From: Streptomyces eurythermus
GTDB taxonomy: Bacteria; Actinomycetota; Actinomycetes; Streptomycetales; Streptomycetaceae
DNA length: 64,000 nt
Assembly (NCBI RefSeq): GCF_014649115.1
Contig: NZ_BMSK01000005.1
Location: forward strand, 411,600 to 475,599
Direction: 5' to 3'
Position numbers and translations under genes: made by a program. A model generated the notes under the pieces. That model ran no database searches. It worked only from the letters and a program-made list of their open reading frames with translations, and was not told where the DNA came from. This document shows, in pieces, positions 33,691 to 42,628 of the stretch; within the stretch, counting starts at the first letter, position 1, and the number at the start of each line of letters is the position of its first letter.

Positions 33691-35727
33691 ATGTCCGTGT
33701 CCAGTACCGACCAGATCGTCATGTCCGAGAACGAGAACGAACTCGACGTGACGAACGAGGTCACCGAGGCCCCCGAGGCCGCTGACACCACCCCCCAGAC
33801 CACCTTCGCCGACCTCGGCCTCCCCGAGGGCATCGTGCGCAAGCTCGCGCAGAACGGCGTGACGACCCCCTTCCCGATCCAGGCCGCGACCATCCCGGAC
33901 GCCCTGGCCGGCAAGGACATCCTCGGCCGTGGCCGCACCGGCTCCGGCAAGACCCTCTCCTTCGGTCTGCCGACCCTGGCCCTGCTGGCCGAGGGCCGCA
34001 CCGAGAAGAAGCGGCCCCGCGCCGTCATCCTCACCCCGACCCGCGAACTGGCCATGCAGGTCGCCGACGCCCTCCAGCCCTACGGCGACGTCCTCGGCCT
34101 GAAGATGAAGGTCGTCTGCGGCGGCACGTCCATGGGCAACCAGATCTACGCCCTCGAGCGCGGCGTGGACATCCTGGTCGCCACCCCGGGCCGGCTGCGC
34201 GACATCATCAACCGCGGCGCCTGCTCCCTGGAGGACGTGCGGATCGCCGTCCTCGACGAGGCCGACCAGATGTCCGACCTGGGCTTCCTGCCCGAGGTCA
34301 CCGAGCTGCTCGACCAGGTCCCGGCCGGCGGCCAGCGCATGCTCTTCTCCGCCACGATGGAGAACGAGATCAAGACCCTGGTCGACCGCTACCTGACCGA
34401 GCCCGTCCTCCACGAGGTGGACGCGGCCCAGGGCGCGGTGACGACCATGTCGCACCACATCCTCATCGTGAAGCCCAAGGACAAGGCGCCGGTCACCGCC
34501 GCGATCGCCTCCCGCAAGGGCCGCACGATCATCTTCGTCCGCACCCAGCTGGGCGCCGACCGCGTCGCCGAGCAGCTGCGCGACGCCGGGGTGAAGGCCG
34601 ACGCGCTGCACGGCGGCATGACCCAGGGCGCCCGCACGCGGACCCTGGCGGACTTCAAGGACGGGTACGTGAACGTGCTCGTCGCCACCGACGTCGCCGC
34701 CCGCGGCATCCACGTCGACGGCATCGACCTGGTCCTGAACGTGGACCCGGCCGGCGACCACAAGGACTACCTGCACCGGGCCGGCCGTACCGCCCGCGCG
34801 GGCCGTACCGGCACGGTCGTCTCGCTCTCCCTGCCGCACCAGCGGCGCCAGATCTTCCGCCTCATGGAGGACGCCGGCGTCGACGCGGCCCGCCACATCA
34901 TCCAGGGCGGCGCCGCCTTCGACCCGGAGGTCGCCGAGATCACCGGCGCCCGCTCCATGACCGAGGTCCAGGCCGAGTCCGCCGCCAACGCCGCCCAGCA
35001 GGCCGAGCGCGAGGTCGCCCAGCTCACCAAGCAGCTGGAGCGCGCCCAGCGCCGCGCCACCGAGCTGCGCGAGGAGGCCGACCGGCTGGTGGCCCGGGTC
35101 GCCCGCGAGCGCGGCGAGGACCCGGAGACGGCGGTGGCCGAGGCCCAGGCGACGGCCGCGGAGCAGCTCGCCGTGGCCGAGGAGCCGGCGGAGCGCGAGA
35201 CCGAGCGCGAGGAGCGCCCGGCGGCGGCACCGTACGAGCGCCGGGAGCGGCGCGGTTTCGAGCGCCGGGACGACCGTCGCGACGACCGCCGTGACGACCG
35301 GGGCGACCGCCGTTCGTTCGACCGCGACCGGGACCGCGACCGTGGTTTCGAGCGTCGTGACGACCGGGGTGGCCGTGGCTTCGAGCGTCGCGACGACCGT
35401 CGGGACGACCGGGGCGAGCGCCGTCCCTTCGACCGGGACCGTGGTTTCGAGCGTCGTGACGACCGTGGCGGCCGTGGGTTCGAGCGTCGTGACGACCGGG
35501 GTGGCCGTGGCTTCGAGCGCCGCGACGACCGTCCGGGCTTCCGCCGTGACGACCGTGGCGGGCACCGGGGCAGCGACCGTCCGTTCAACCGCGACCGCCG
35601 TGACGACCGTCCGGGCTTCCGCTCCGGCGGCCACGACCGCCCCTACGGCCGTCGTGACGACCACCGCGGCACCGGCGGCTCCTTCGGCCGCCGCGAGGAC
35701 AAGCCGCGCTGGAAGCGCAACGGCTGA
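33691..35727 (+). CDS. DEAD-box RNA helicase with long RDDR/RGG-type tail
   Basis: A 678-residue DEAD-box helicase. The core shows the Q motif (TPFPIQAATIPDAL), Walker A (GRGRTGSGKTLSFG), PTRELA, VLDEADQMSDLGF, FSATMEN, and HRAGRTARAGRTG. After about residue 410 comes a coiled-coil-like Glu/Arg/Ala segment. The last 170 residues are tandem repeats around FERRDDRGGRGFERRDDR, highly charged and disordered. Such tails bind RNA and favour condensates. The ATG at 33691 has a GGAAGG 13 nt upstream; the ATG at 33721 is an alternative. The 250 bp before it are AT-richer and likely hold its promoter. Confidence 0.94.
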   Translation: MSVSSTDQIVMSENENELDVTNEVTEAPEAADTTPQTTFADLGLPEGIVRKLAQNGVTTPFPIQAATIPDALAGKDILGRGRTGSGKTLSFGLPTLALLAEGRTEKKRPRAVILTPTRELAMQVADALQPYGDVLGLKMKVVCGGTSMGNQIYALERGVDILVATPGRLRDIINRGACSLEDVRIAVLDEADQMSDLGFLPEVTELLDQVPAGGQRMLFSATMENEIKTLVDRYLTEPVLHEVDAAQGAVTTMSHHILIVKPKDKAPVTAAIASRKGRTIIFVRTQLGADRVAEQLRDAGVKADALHGGMTQGARTRTLADFKDGYVNVLVATDVAARGIHVDGIDLVLNVDPAGDHKDYLHRAGRTARAGRTGTVVSLSLPHQRRQIFRLMEDAGVDAARHIIQGGAAFDPEVAEITGARSMTEVQAESAANAAQQAEREVAQLTKQLERAQRRATELREEADRLVARVARERGEDPETAVAEAQATAAEQLAVAEEPAERETEREERPAAAPYERRERRGFERRDDRRDDRRDDRGDRRSFDRDRDRDRGFERRDDRGGRGFERRDDRRDDRGERRPFDRDRGFERRDDRGGRGFERRDDRGGRGFERRDDRPGFRRDDRGGHRGSDRPFNRDRRDDRPGFRSGGHDRPYGRRDDHRGTGGSFGRREDKPRWKRNG

Positions 35728-35745
35728 CACCGAGTGAGCTGACAC

Positions 35746-35779
35746 AAGGGCCCGTACGACTCCGGTCGTACGGGCCCTT
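35746..35779 (+). terminator. Helicase terminator
   Basis: A perfect 15-bp stem, AAGGGCCCGTACGAC and GTCGTACGGGCCCTT, with a TCCG loop, 18 nt after the helicase stop. Confidence 0.88.
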
Positions 35780-35835
35780 CCTCGTCCCTGCCGAGTGGCG
35801 CATATCACAACAGCGGGCAGGGAATTGCTGGGGAC

Positions 35836-37353
35836 ATGGCAGACGACGCGCGTGTGACCGGACAGCGGGCGGCGCCCGGCCCGTCGGACGAGGAGCGGCT
35901 GGCCCAGCTCGGCTACACCCAGGTCCTCGCCCGCCGGATGTCGGCGTTCTCGAACTACGCCGTCTCCTTCACGATCATCTCGGTCCTCTCCGGTTGTCTG
36001 ACCCTGTACCTCTTCGGCATGACCACGGGCGGCCCCGCCGTGATCACCTGGGGCTGGGTCGCGGTCGGCCTGATGACGCTGTCCGTGGGCCTGTCGATGG
36101 CCGAGATCTGCTCGGCGTACCCGACCTCGGCGGGCCTGTACTTCTGGGCCCACCGGCTGGCGCCCGCGCGGTCGGCGGCGGCCTGGGCGTGGTTCACGGG
36201 CTGGTTCAACGTCCTGGGCCAGGTGGCGGTGACCGCGGGCATCGACTTCGGCGCGGCCTCCTTCCTGGGCGCCTACCTGAACCTCCAGACCGGTTTCGAG
36301 GTGACCCCGGGCCGCACGGTGGCGCTGTTCGCGGCGATCCTCGTCCTGCACGGTCTGCTGAACACGTTCGGCGTCCGGATCGTGGCGTTCCTGAACGCGG
36401 TGAGCGTGTGGTGGCACGTCCTCGGGGTCGCGCTGATCACCGGCGCGCTGGCGCTGGTCCCCGACCACCACCAGCCGGCGTCCTTCGTCTTCACCCGCTT
36501 CGTCAACGAGACGGGCTGGGGCAGCGGCCCGTACGTGGTCCTGCTGGGGCTGCTGATGGCCCAGTACACCTTCACCGGCTACGACGCCTCCGCCCACATG
36601 ACCGAGGAGACCCGGGACGCCGCCACGGCGGGCCCGAAGGGCATCGTCCGCTCGATCTGGACGTCCTGGATCGCCGGCTTCGTGCTCCTGCTGGGCTTCA
36701 CCTTCGCCATCCAGTCCTACGACGCGGAACTCGCCTCTCCCACCGGCGCACCGCCCGCCCAGATCCTCCTGGACGCCCTCGGGGCCACCGCCGGCAAGCT
36801 GCTCCTGCTGGTGGTGATCGGCGCCCAGCTGTTCTGCGGCATGGCCTCCGTCACCGCCAACAGCCGTATGATCTACGCCTTTTCGCGGGACGGCGCGCTG
36901 CCGTTCTCCCGTGTCTGGCGCACGGTCGGTCCGCGTACCCGCACCCCCGTGGCGGCGGTCTGGCTGGCCGCGCTCGGCGCGCTGGCCCTCGGCCTGCCCT
37001 ACCTGATCAACACGACGGCCTACGCGGCGGTGACGTCGATCGCGGTCATCGGCCTGTACATCGCCTACGTCATCCCGACCTTCCTGCGGGTCCGCAAGGG
37101 CGCCGCGTTCGAACGCGGCCCCTGGCACCTGGGCCGCTGGTCCGGGGCGATCGGGGTGGTCTCGGTGACCTGGGTGCTGGCGATCACGGTCCTGTTCATG
37201 CTGCCGCAGGTCTCCCCGGTCACCTGGAAGACCTTCAACTACGCCCCGGTCGCCGTCCTGGCCGTCCTCGGCTTCGCCACGGCCTGGTGGCTGGCGTCGG
37301 CCCGCCACTGGTTCCTGGCCCGCCGGCCGTCCCCCACACCGGCCGAAAAGTGA
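35836..37353 (+). CDS. APC-family amino acid permease
   Basis: A 505-residue transporter with about 12 membrane segments and the ACT/GABA-permease signature of the APC superfamily: YTQVLARRMSAFSNYAVSFTIISVLSG, SAYPTSAGLYFWAHRLAP, and FTGYDASAHMTEETRDA. The last block is the substrate/cation site region of yeast UGA4-like and bacterial GABA/choline-type members. Likely imports an amino acid or amine. No catabolic gene lies beside it to narrow the substrate. It ends about 100 bp before tRNA-Lys. Confidence 0.92.
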   Translation: MADDARVTGQRAAPGPSDEERLAQLGYTQVLARRMSAFSNYAVSFTIISVLSGCLTLYLFGMTTGGPAVITWGWVAVGLMTLSVGLSMAEICSAYPTSAGLYFWAHRLAPARSAAAWAWFTGWFNVLGQVAVTAGIDFGAASFLGAYLNLQTGFEVTPGRTVALFAAILVLHGLLNTFGVRIVAFLNAVSVWWHVLGVALITGALALVPDHHQPASFVFTRFVNETGWGSGPYVVLLGLLMAQYTFTGYDASAHMTEETRDAATAGPKGIVRSIWTSWIAGFVLLLGFTFAIQSYDAELASPTGAPPAQILLDALGATAGKLLLLVVIGAQLFCGMASVTANSRMIYAFSRDGALPFSRVWRTVGPRTRTPVAAVWLAALGALALGLPYLINTTAYAAVTSIAVIGLYIAYVIPTFLRVRKGAAFERGPWHLGRWSGAIGVVSVTWVLAITVLFMLPQVSPVTWKTFNYAPVAVLAVLGFATAWWLASARHWFLARRPSPTPAEK

Positions 37354-37453
37354 CCAACGCGCTCGCCCCGTCCCCCCGCGACGCGGCCGTGTCCCCGATA
37401 CCCGATCGGCGACACGGCCCCGTCCGGCTATGCTCGGACAAGCAACATCGCCC

Positions 37454-37526
37454 GGGCCCTTAGCTCAATTGGCAGAGCAGTGGACTTTTAATCCATTGGT
37501 TGTGGGTTCGAGTCCCACAGGGCCTA
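37454..37526 (+). tRNA. tRNA-Lys(TTT)
   Basis: Plus-strand cloverleaf: acceptor GGGCCCT paired with AGGGCCT, D-arm GCTCAATTGGCAGAGC, anticodon stem GTGGA/TCCAT around loop CTTTTAA (anticodon TTT), T-arm GTGGG/CCCAC. No encoded CCA. The region to its right differs in content from the conserved genes on the left, so its 3' end is worth checking as an integration site. Confidence 0.97.
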
Positions 37527-37534
37527 CGGGAAGG

Positions 37535-37565
37535 ACCCCAGCTCAGCGCGTGACTGAGCTGGGGT
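37535..37565 (+). terminator. tRNA-Lys terminator
   Basis: A 12-bp stem, ACCCCAGCTCAG and CTGAGCTGGGGT, with a 7-nt loop, 9 nt after tRNA-Lys, followed by TCTGGCGTTTT. Confidence 0.85.
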
Positions 37566-37940
37566 TCTGGCGTTTTACCCGCCTTCGAGATCGCTTGCCG
37601 GCCCGAGAACCAGACTCCCGTGCGGAACGCGCAACGGCCCCCGGCCGGGTCGGGGGCCCCAGCACCTTCGGCGGGTCGTCCCGGTGCCGGCGCGAGCCGC
37701 CCCGACATCGCCATCGGAACGGCGGTCCCCCCGGACGGCCGTACGGGCCGGCGCTGTCCGCGCCGGGCGAAGGGCGGGATCAGCAGTGGCGGGCGGGGCA
37801 CGCCGACCGCCGACGCGTCAGGGCTTGCCGGCGGCCACTCACCGGAGCCCGCCGCGTGTGGCGTCCGGGTCCGGTCATGGCCGGGCGCGGTCGTCGGGAA
37901 AGCGTTGTGCCAGGCGCCGCCGGGCAGAAGTCTGCTCCCC
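37566..37940. other. Noncoding gap before the ArgG-like gene
   Basis: About 375 bp without a supported gene; open frames here have no start with a ribosome site and no recognisable product. A GGCCCCC/GGGGGCC hairpin lies at about 37643-37665. A promoter for the ArgG-like/2OG-Fe/EamA genes is expected here, but I cannot place it. Confidence 0.4.
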
Positions 37941-39182
37941 GTGACCACAACAGAGGCTGCGAACACCGCACCGTCCCGGCTCGTCCGTTCCTTCGGCCAG
38001 CTCGCGGACCTGGACCCCGACCGACCGGTCGTGACCCTGTTCAGCGGCGGGCTGGACAGCTCCTATCTGCTGCTGCGCCTGCGCCGGATGGGGCTGCGCG
38101 AGGTGCACGCCGTGAGCGTGGACATCGGCGAGGACGAATCCGGCCCCTACAAACGCCTGGTGGCCGAGGCGCTCGGCGCACGGCTCCACCTGCTCGACCG
38201 ACGCGCGGAGTTCGCTGACCGTTTCGTCGCACCGGCCATCGCCGCGCAGGCCGTGTACCTCGGCATCCACCCCGTCAGCTCCACGCTCAGCCGTCCGCTC
38301 ATCGCGGAGACCGCGGTGCGGCTGGCCCGCTCGCTGGGCGCACAGGCCGTCCTGCACACCGCCAACCGCTCGCAGAACACCCTGCGCCGGCTCAACGGAG
38401 CGCTGGCGCTCCTGGGGTACGAGGGCGCGTACGGCAGCCCGTACGACCTCGACCCCGTCACCCGTGAGGACAAGCTGAATGCCCTGCGCGCCGCCGGGGT
38501 CGACCTGCTGGCCGGACGGATCGTGAGCGGCGACTCCAACCTGTGGTGCCGTGAGTTCGAGTCGGGCATCCTCGACGATCCCGAACGGCACGAGGTGCCG
38601 GAGGAGATGTACGCGTGGAGCCGGCCCACCGCCGCGCCGGGGGCCACCGAACTGCTCACCGTCACCGTCGAGAACGGCCGCCCAGTCGCACTGGACGGGG
38701 CCCGGCTGCCGCTCACCGAGCTGATCGAGCTGCTCAACCGGCGCGTGGGTGCCTACGGGCTGGGCCGCTACTCGGGCCTGGAGCACCTGGACCACGGCGA
38801 GAAGGTCCTGGAGATCCGCGAGATGCCGGCCGCCTGGCTGCTGCTGAGCACCTACCGGCACATCGAGAGCGCCTGCCTGGATGCCGGACTCGTCCTGGAG
38901 AAGCGGCACCTGGAGCAGCTGTGGGTGCGCGAGGCGCTGGAGGGCCGGTGGTTCGGCGAACTGCGGCTGGCCGCCCAGTCGTTCATCGACGCCTGCGCGT
39001 CCCGGACCAGCGGCAGCGTCACCTGGCGGCTGCACACGGGCGGTGCCGACACCCGGTCCATCACCGCCGGCCGGCCGCTGTACCTGCGGGACCGGGAGGA
39101 GTGGGAGGAGCTGGCGATCGCCGCCGAGTCGGCGCCGTTCGACGCTCCCGCCGTCCCCGCGCTGCTTCCCGCGACCGCCTGA
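37941..39182 (+). CDS. Argininosuccinate-synthase-like ATP-dependent ligase
   Basis: A 413-residue paralogue of ArgG, at normal ArgG length. The N-type ATP pyrophosphatase loop is intact (LFSGGLDSSYLL, about residues 34-45), and blocks such as STLSRPLIAETAVRLARSLGAQAVLH, SGDSNLWCREFESGILDDP, RVGAYGLGRYSGLEHL and WVREALEGRWFGELR match the order in ArgG. The segment HTANRSQNTLRRLN replaces ArgG's conserved TGKGNDQVRFE, so the citrulline/aspartate sites have changed and another amino acid pair is likely. GTG start without a strong Shine-Dalgarno. It lies 35 bp before a 2OG-Fe dioxygenase gene, so it probably belongs to a biosynthetic operon and not to arginine synthesis. Confidence 0.85.
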   Translation: MTTTEAANTAPSRLVRSFGQLADLDPDRPVVTLFSGGLDSSYLLLRLRRMGLREVHAVSVDIGEDESGPYKRLVAEALGARLHLLDRRAEFADRFVAPAIAAQAVYLGIHPVSSTLSRPLIAETAVRLARSLGAQAVLHTANRSQNTLRRLNGALALLGYEGAYGSPYDLDPVTREDKLNALRAAGVDLLAGRIVSGDSNLWCREFESGILDDPERHEVPEEMYAWSRPTAAPGATELLTVTVENGRPVALDGARLPLTELIELLNRRVGAYGLGRYSGLEHLDHGEKVLEIREMPAAWLLLSTYRHIESACLDAGLVLEKRHLEQLWVREALEGRWFGELRLAAQSFIDACASRTSGSVTWRLHTGGADTRSITAGRPLYLRDREEWEELAIAAESAPFDAPAVPALLPATA

Positions 39183-39217
39183 CCTCACCCGGTTTCACGA
39201 CGTACGGAGTTGCACCC

Positions 39218-39961
39218 ATGACCACCGCCCTCGCCCACCCCGCCGCCCTCGACGCCGTCGCCGCCCTGTCCGGGCCCGGCGGGCATCTGATGCCGTCGGC
39301 CGCGCTGTCCTCGCTGCTCGGTGTCGACGCCTCCGACTGGGCGCGGTTCGCCGCGCACTGGGACGAGCTGACCCTGGACACCTACATGGCCGACGGCGGC
39401 ACCTACCGCTTCCGCCGCTACGGCCAGTTCGACCTGGATCCGGCCGCGGGGGAGCTGACGCTGCTGCCGCACGAGCCGTACCGGCAGGAGACCGACGTCA
39501 ACCCGCTCAACGGCGGCGTCGAGCGGATCTTCGACCCGCTGACGGCGTCGTTCGTGGGCGACCCGCTGCTGCGCTCGGTGCTCGTCACGCTCGGCCGGAT
39601 CTTCGGTTCCGCCCTCGGCCGGGACACGGAAGGCGCCCGGCGCTGGAACGTCAAGCTGCACCCGTACCGGATCAGCGCCGCCGACGGACAGGTGGGCCAG
39701 CCCGCTCCCGAGGGCCGGCACCGCGACGGGGTCACCTTCATCACCTCGCTGCTGATCGGCCGCACCAACGTCGTCGGCGGCGAGAGCGGGGTGTACGCCG
39801 ACTCGGGCGCCCACCTGCTGACGACTACGCTGTCCGAGCCCGGTGACCTGCTGCTGGGCGACGACCGTCGCACGCTGCACTCGGTGACCCCGGTGCACCC
39901 GGTGGATCCCGCGCTGCCCGCACACCGTGACGTCCTGGTGATCGCGTACACGGCGCGCTGA
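39218..39961 (+). CDS. 2OG-Fe(II) dioxygenase (PF10014, amino-acid hydroxylase type)
   Basis: A 247-residue oxygenase resembling the 2OG-Fe_Oxy_2 family, which includes the Bacillus L-isoleucine 4-hydroxylase and the BsmA group. Likely iron ligands are His168 and Asp170 (GRHRDGVTFI) and His221 (RRTLHSVTPVHPV), with Arg237 in AHRDVLVIAYTAR as a candidate 2-oxoglutarate ligand. The ARRWNVKLHPYRI block is also typical. The ATG at 39218 follows an ACGGAG site. Acting with the adjacent ligase, it may hydroxylate a free amino acid or the ligated product; that order is inference. Confidence 0.88.
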   Translation: MTTALAHPAALDAVAALSGPGGHLMPSAALSSLLGVDASDWARFAAHWDELTLDTYMADGGTYRFRRYGQFDLDPAAGELTLLPHEPYRQETDVNPLNGGVERIFDPLTASFVGDPLLRSVLVTLGRIFGSALGRDTEGARRWNVKLHPYRISAADGQVGQPAPEGRHRDGVTFITSLLIGRTNVVGGESGVYADSGAHLLTTTLSEPGDLLLGDDRRTLHSVTPVHPVDPALPAHRDVLVIAYTAR

Positions 39962-40050
39962 GGGCCGACCCCCCGGCGCGCCGGGCGCCCGCCCCTTTCG
40001 CAGCACCGTCTTCGCAGCACCGTCGTCCCCAGTTCCGTAGAGGAGTGCCC

Positions 40051-41103
40051 ATGACCGTCACCGCGGCCCGCAGCGGCAGGCTGACCGATCTTCCCGTCCT
40101 GCTGGTCGCGGTGGTGTGGGGCTCCAGCTATCTGGCCGCCAAGGGTGTCACCACGGAACGGACCGTGCTGGCCGTGCTGGTGCTGCGGTTCGCCGTGGCG
40201 CTGCCGGTGCTGGTCGCCGCGGGCTGGCGGCGGCTGCGCGGTCTGACCGCCGTGCAACTGCGTGGGGCCGGACTGCTGGGACTGATCCTCGCCGGGATCT
40301 TCCTGCTGGAGACGTACGGCGTGGTGCACACCTCGGCGACCAACGCCGGGCTGATCATCAGCCTCACCATGGTGTTCACTCCGCTGGCCGAGAGCCGGGT
40401 GCGCGGCACCCGGCTGCCGGGCGCCTTCATGGCAGCCGCCGGGCTGTCGGTGCTCGGCGTGGCGCTGCTCACCCAGGGCGCCGGTTTCAGCGCCCCGACC
40501 GGCGGCGACCTGCTGATGCTGGGCGCCGCCGTCGTCCGTACCGTGCATGTCCTGGCCATGTCCAGGATGGCGTCGGTACGCGGAGCGGACGCGCTGTCGC
40601 TGACCACCGTCCAGCTGGGCGGGGCGGTCGTCGTGTTCGCCGCGCTGGTGGCGCTGCCGGGCACCGGTGCCTCGCCCTGGGCGGCCGCGGCCGGCTTCGG
40701 CGCCGGGGACTGGCTCGGGCTGATCTATCTGTCCGCGTTCTGCACCCTGTTCGCGTTCTTCGTGCAGATGTGGGCGGTGCGCCGTACCTCTCCGTCCCGG
40801 GTGAGCCTGCTGCTCGGCACCGAGCCGGTGTGGGCCGCGGCGGTCGGCATCGCCGTCGGCGGGGACCGGCCCGGCTGGCTGGGCTTGCTCGGCGCTGTCC
40901 TGGTGCTCGCCGGCACGGCGTGGGGGAGGTCGGTGGCGGACCGGGAAACGGGAGCCGCGAACGCCACGGAGATGGCGGTCACAGGGACGGGAGCCGAGGC
41001 CACGGGTGCTGGGGCCCGTCCGGCGGAGCAGGTCGCGGACAGTGACGGCGCCTCACCAGCGCGGGTGAGCGGGGGCGATGGGGGTGCCCCCGCACGCCCT
41101 TGA
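40051..41103 (+). CDS. EamA/DMT-family transporter
   Basis: A 350-residue exporter of the drug/metabolite transporter superfamily with ten membrane segments and two EamA repeats. Typical segments are VVWGSSYLAAKGV at the first helix, NAGLIISLTMVFTPLAESRVRG in repeat one, and RTSPSRVSLLLGTEPVWAAAVG in repeat two. A hydrophilic Ala/Gly/Glu-rich C-terminal tail of about 50 residues is extra. ATG at 40051 after AGAGGAG. It is 89 bp downstream of the dioxygenase in the same direction and is a candidate exporter for the amino-acid product. It converges with the LuxR-type gene. Confidence 0.92.
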   Translation: MTVTAARSGRLTDLPVLLVAVVWGSSYLAAKGVTTERTVLAVLVLRFAVALPVLVAAGWRRLRGLTAVQLRGAGLLGLILAGIFLLETYGVVHTSATNAGLIISLTMVFTPLAESRVRGTRLPGAFMAAAGLSVLGVALLTQGAGFSAPTGGDLLMLGAAVVRTVHVLAMSRMASVRGADALSLTTVQLGGAVVVFAALVALPGTGASPWAAAAGFGAGDWLGLIYLSAFCTLFAFFVQMWAVRRTSPSRVSLLLGTEPVWAAAVGIAVGGDRPGWLGLLGAVLVLAGTAWGRSVADRETGAANATEMAVTGTGAEATGAGARPAEQVADSDGASPARVSGGDGGAPARP

Positions 41104-41180
41104 GGCAGTGGGAGAGGGGGGCCGGGCCTTCGCGTCCGGGACAGGATCCGCCGGACAGGCCCTGAGGCCGCGGTGTGGGA

Positions 41181-42170
41181 TCAGGCGTCCAGCCAGCCGA
41201 GCCGGACGGCACAGGCCCCGGCCTGGAAGCGGCTGGCGGCACCGAGGCGTTCGGTCAGCTCGGAGACGAGGCGGCGGATCGTGCGTTCGGAGACGCCGAG
41301 CTTGCGGGCCATGGCCTCGTCGGTGAGTCCGCCCGCGAGCATCCGCAGCAGTTCCAGGTGGCGTCCCTCGGGGCGCCACGCGCCGTCCGGCCCGGCCGCC
41401 GCGTCGGTCAGCACGTTCGCCGCCGCCCAGCAGTGCTCGAAGATCTCCCGGAACACTCCGACCAGCGTCTCTCCCCGGAGGATCACCGCAGTGATCTCAC
41501 CGATGGCCGACGGCGGCGCCGGTACCAGCGCGGTCGAGCTGTCCACGACGATCAGCCGCAGCGGCAGCGTGTGCGCGGTGCGCACCTGCGCCCCGGCCGC
41601 GCTCAGCCGGCGCAGGTAGGACGCCATGTGCGGCACGGCCGCCGCGGAGCCCAGGTGGATCGTGCGCATGCGCACCCCGCGCCCGATCACCGCGAGGTCC
41701 CGCTCCAGGCCCGACTCGACCATCCGAGCGGGCAGCGCGCGTCCGGGGTGCAGCGACAGCACCTCCTCCTCGACACGCCGGGACACGTCCTCCAGCGCCG
41801 CCGAGACGTTCGCGGCACCGATCACCACCTCCATCCGCACCGGGAGCAACTCCCGTGCGTACACCGGCTGGAAGTCCGTGAGGATCCGCGTCAGCGCGGA
41901 GCGCGTACGCTGCACGGAGCTGAGCAGCCCGGCCGTGTGCTGCTCCTCCTCCACGAGGAGATTGCGCAGCGCGGTGTCGGGAGACAGCGCCGTCCATCCG
42001 TTCCCGCTGTCCGGGGATGGCACGAACAGCCGTAGTCTGTTGAGGAGTTGGAGGGTGTCGGCGAACTCCGCGTCGCTCCAGCCGCGCTCGCCGATCACGC
42101 TCTCGGGGTGCCAGTTCGCATCCTCCAACGCAATGCGATAGAGCTCCTGCGCACGCTCCTTCACATCCAT
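41181..42170 (-). CDS. LuxR-family HTH regulator with TrmB-like N-terminal part
   Basis: A 329-residue regulator. The N-terminal part is helical (residues 1-110), then comes a phospholipase-D/TrmB-like sensor segment (VRMRTIHLGSAAAVPHMASYLRRL, RLIVVDSSTALVPAPP), and the C terminus is a LuxR-type HTH (LELLRMLAGGLTDEAMARKLGVSERTIRRLVSELTERLG). It has no receiver domain, so it is not a simple two-component regulator. It is convergent with the EamA gene and divergent, across 261 bp, from the peptide/binding-protein pair, so it probably controls one or both. The exported peptide is a possible input; that is inference. Confidence 0.88.
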   Translation of the reverse strand: MDVKERAQELYRIALEDANWHPESVIGERGWSDAEFADTLQLLNRLRLFVPSPDSGNGWTALSPDTALRNLLVEEEQHTAGLLSSVQRTRSALTRILTDFQPVYARELLPVRMEVVIGAANVSAALEDVSRRVEEEVLSLHPGRALPARMVESGLERDLAVIGRGVRMRTIHLGSAAAVPHMASYLRRLSAAGAQVRTAHTLPLRLIVVDSSTALVPAPPSAIGEITAVILRGETLVGVFREIFEHCWAAANVLTDAAAGPDGAWRPEGRHLELLRMLAGGLTDEAMARKLGVSERTIRRLVSELTERLGAASRFQAGACAVRLGWLDA

Positions 42171-42431
42171 CGGGCCCCTCCATGTCGTCCCTCGGCGCGA
42201 CCGCCCCCGGGCCGGGTGCCCAGTGGATCCTAGGAACGTCCCTGCTCAGCTGGCCAGACAAGGTCCGGCATACGGACGCGGCGGGAGCCGGGCGAGCCGT
42301 CCGGGCCTGGCCATGGCCGGTCCCGGAACCAGCGGAGACATGGCGGTGGGTGACCGTTCCGGCACATGCTGACGGCACACCGCGTACTCGCACACCGCAC
42401 CCCCAGCCCACCCCGATCCCGGAGGTTCGCC
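42171..42431. promoter_or_regulatory. Divergent promoter region, LuxR gene and peptide operon
   Basis: A 261-bp shared upstream region. GTCCG at 42263-42267 and CGGAC at 42273-42277 form a perfect inverted repeat with a GCATA centre, a suitable size for a LuxR-type dimer site. I cannot place -35/-10 elements with confidence. Confidence 0.4.
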
Positions 42432-42623
42432 ATGCCCGCTCCGTCCGCCGCGTCCGTCCTGTCCGCCGCGTCCGTCCGGCCTCGGCTCCGGCGTCGGTTC
42501 CGGCGTGTCGCCTCCGCCGTCGCCTTCGCCGCCCTGCTCGCGGGCGGCGCCTGCGTCGCAGGTGCGCCGGCGGCGGACACCACGGCCGTCGCCGCCGGCT
42601 CCGACTCCCTCATCTGGGGCTGA
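42432..42623 (+). CDS. Small exported peptide (candidate signal peptide-pheromone or RiPP precursor)
   Basis: A 63-residue product. The N terminus is basic (RPRLRRRFRRVASA), then a hydrophobic core (AVAFAALLAGGACVAG) and a possible AxA cleavage site (GAPA, then ADTT). That would leave a 16-residue peptide ending in SDSLIWG. A GGAGG lies 6 nt before the ATG at 42432, so translation is well supported. Five nucleotides after its stop begins the binding-protein-like gene, so the two are coupled. It has no family I recognise. It could be a secreted signalling peptide, a RiPP precursor with a C-terminal core, or only a small secreted protein; the data do not decide. Confidence 0.72.
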   Translation: MPAPSAASVLSAASVRPRLRRRFRRVASAVAFAALLAGGACVAGAPAADTTAVAAGSDSLIWG

Positions 42624-42628
42624 CCGCC

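Noticed and set aside
33490..37308. 1272-codon minus-strand open frame across the helicase and permease genes
   Set aside because: It spans two real genes and a terminator and has no domain of its own.
42432..42623. Lipoprotein reading of the 63-residue peptide (Cys41)
   Set aside because: The residues before the Cys (AGGA) lack the Leu/Val at -3 expected for a lipobox, so a plain Sec leader is preferred.
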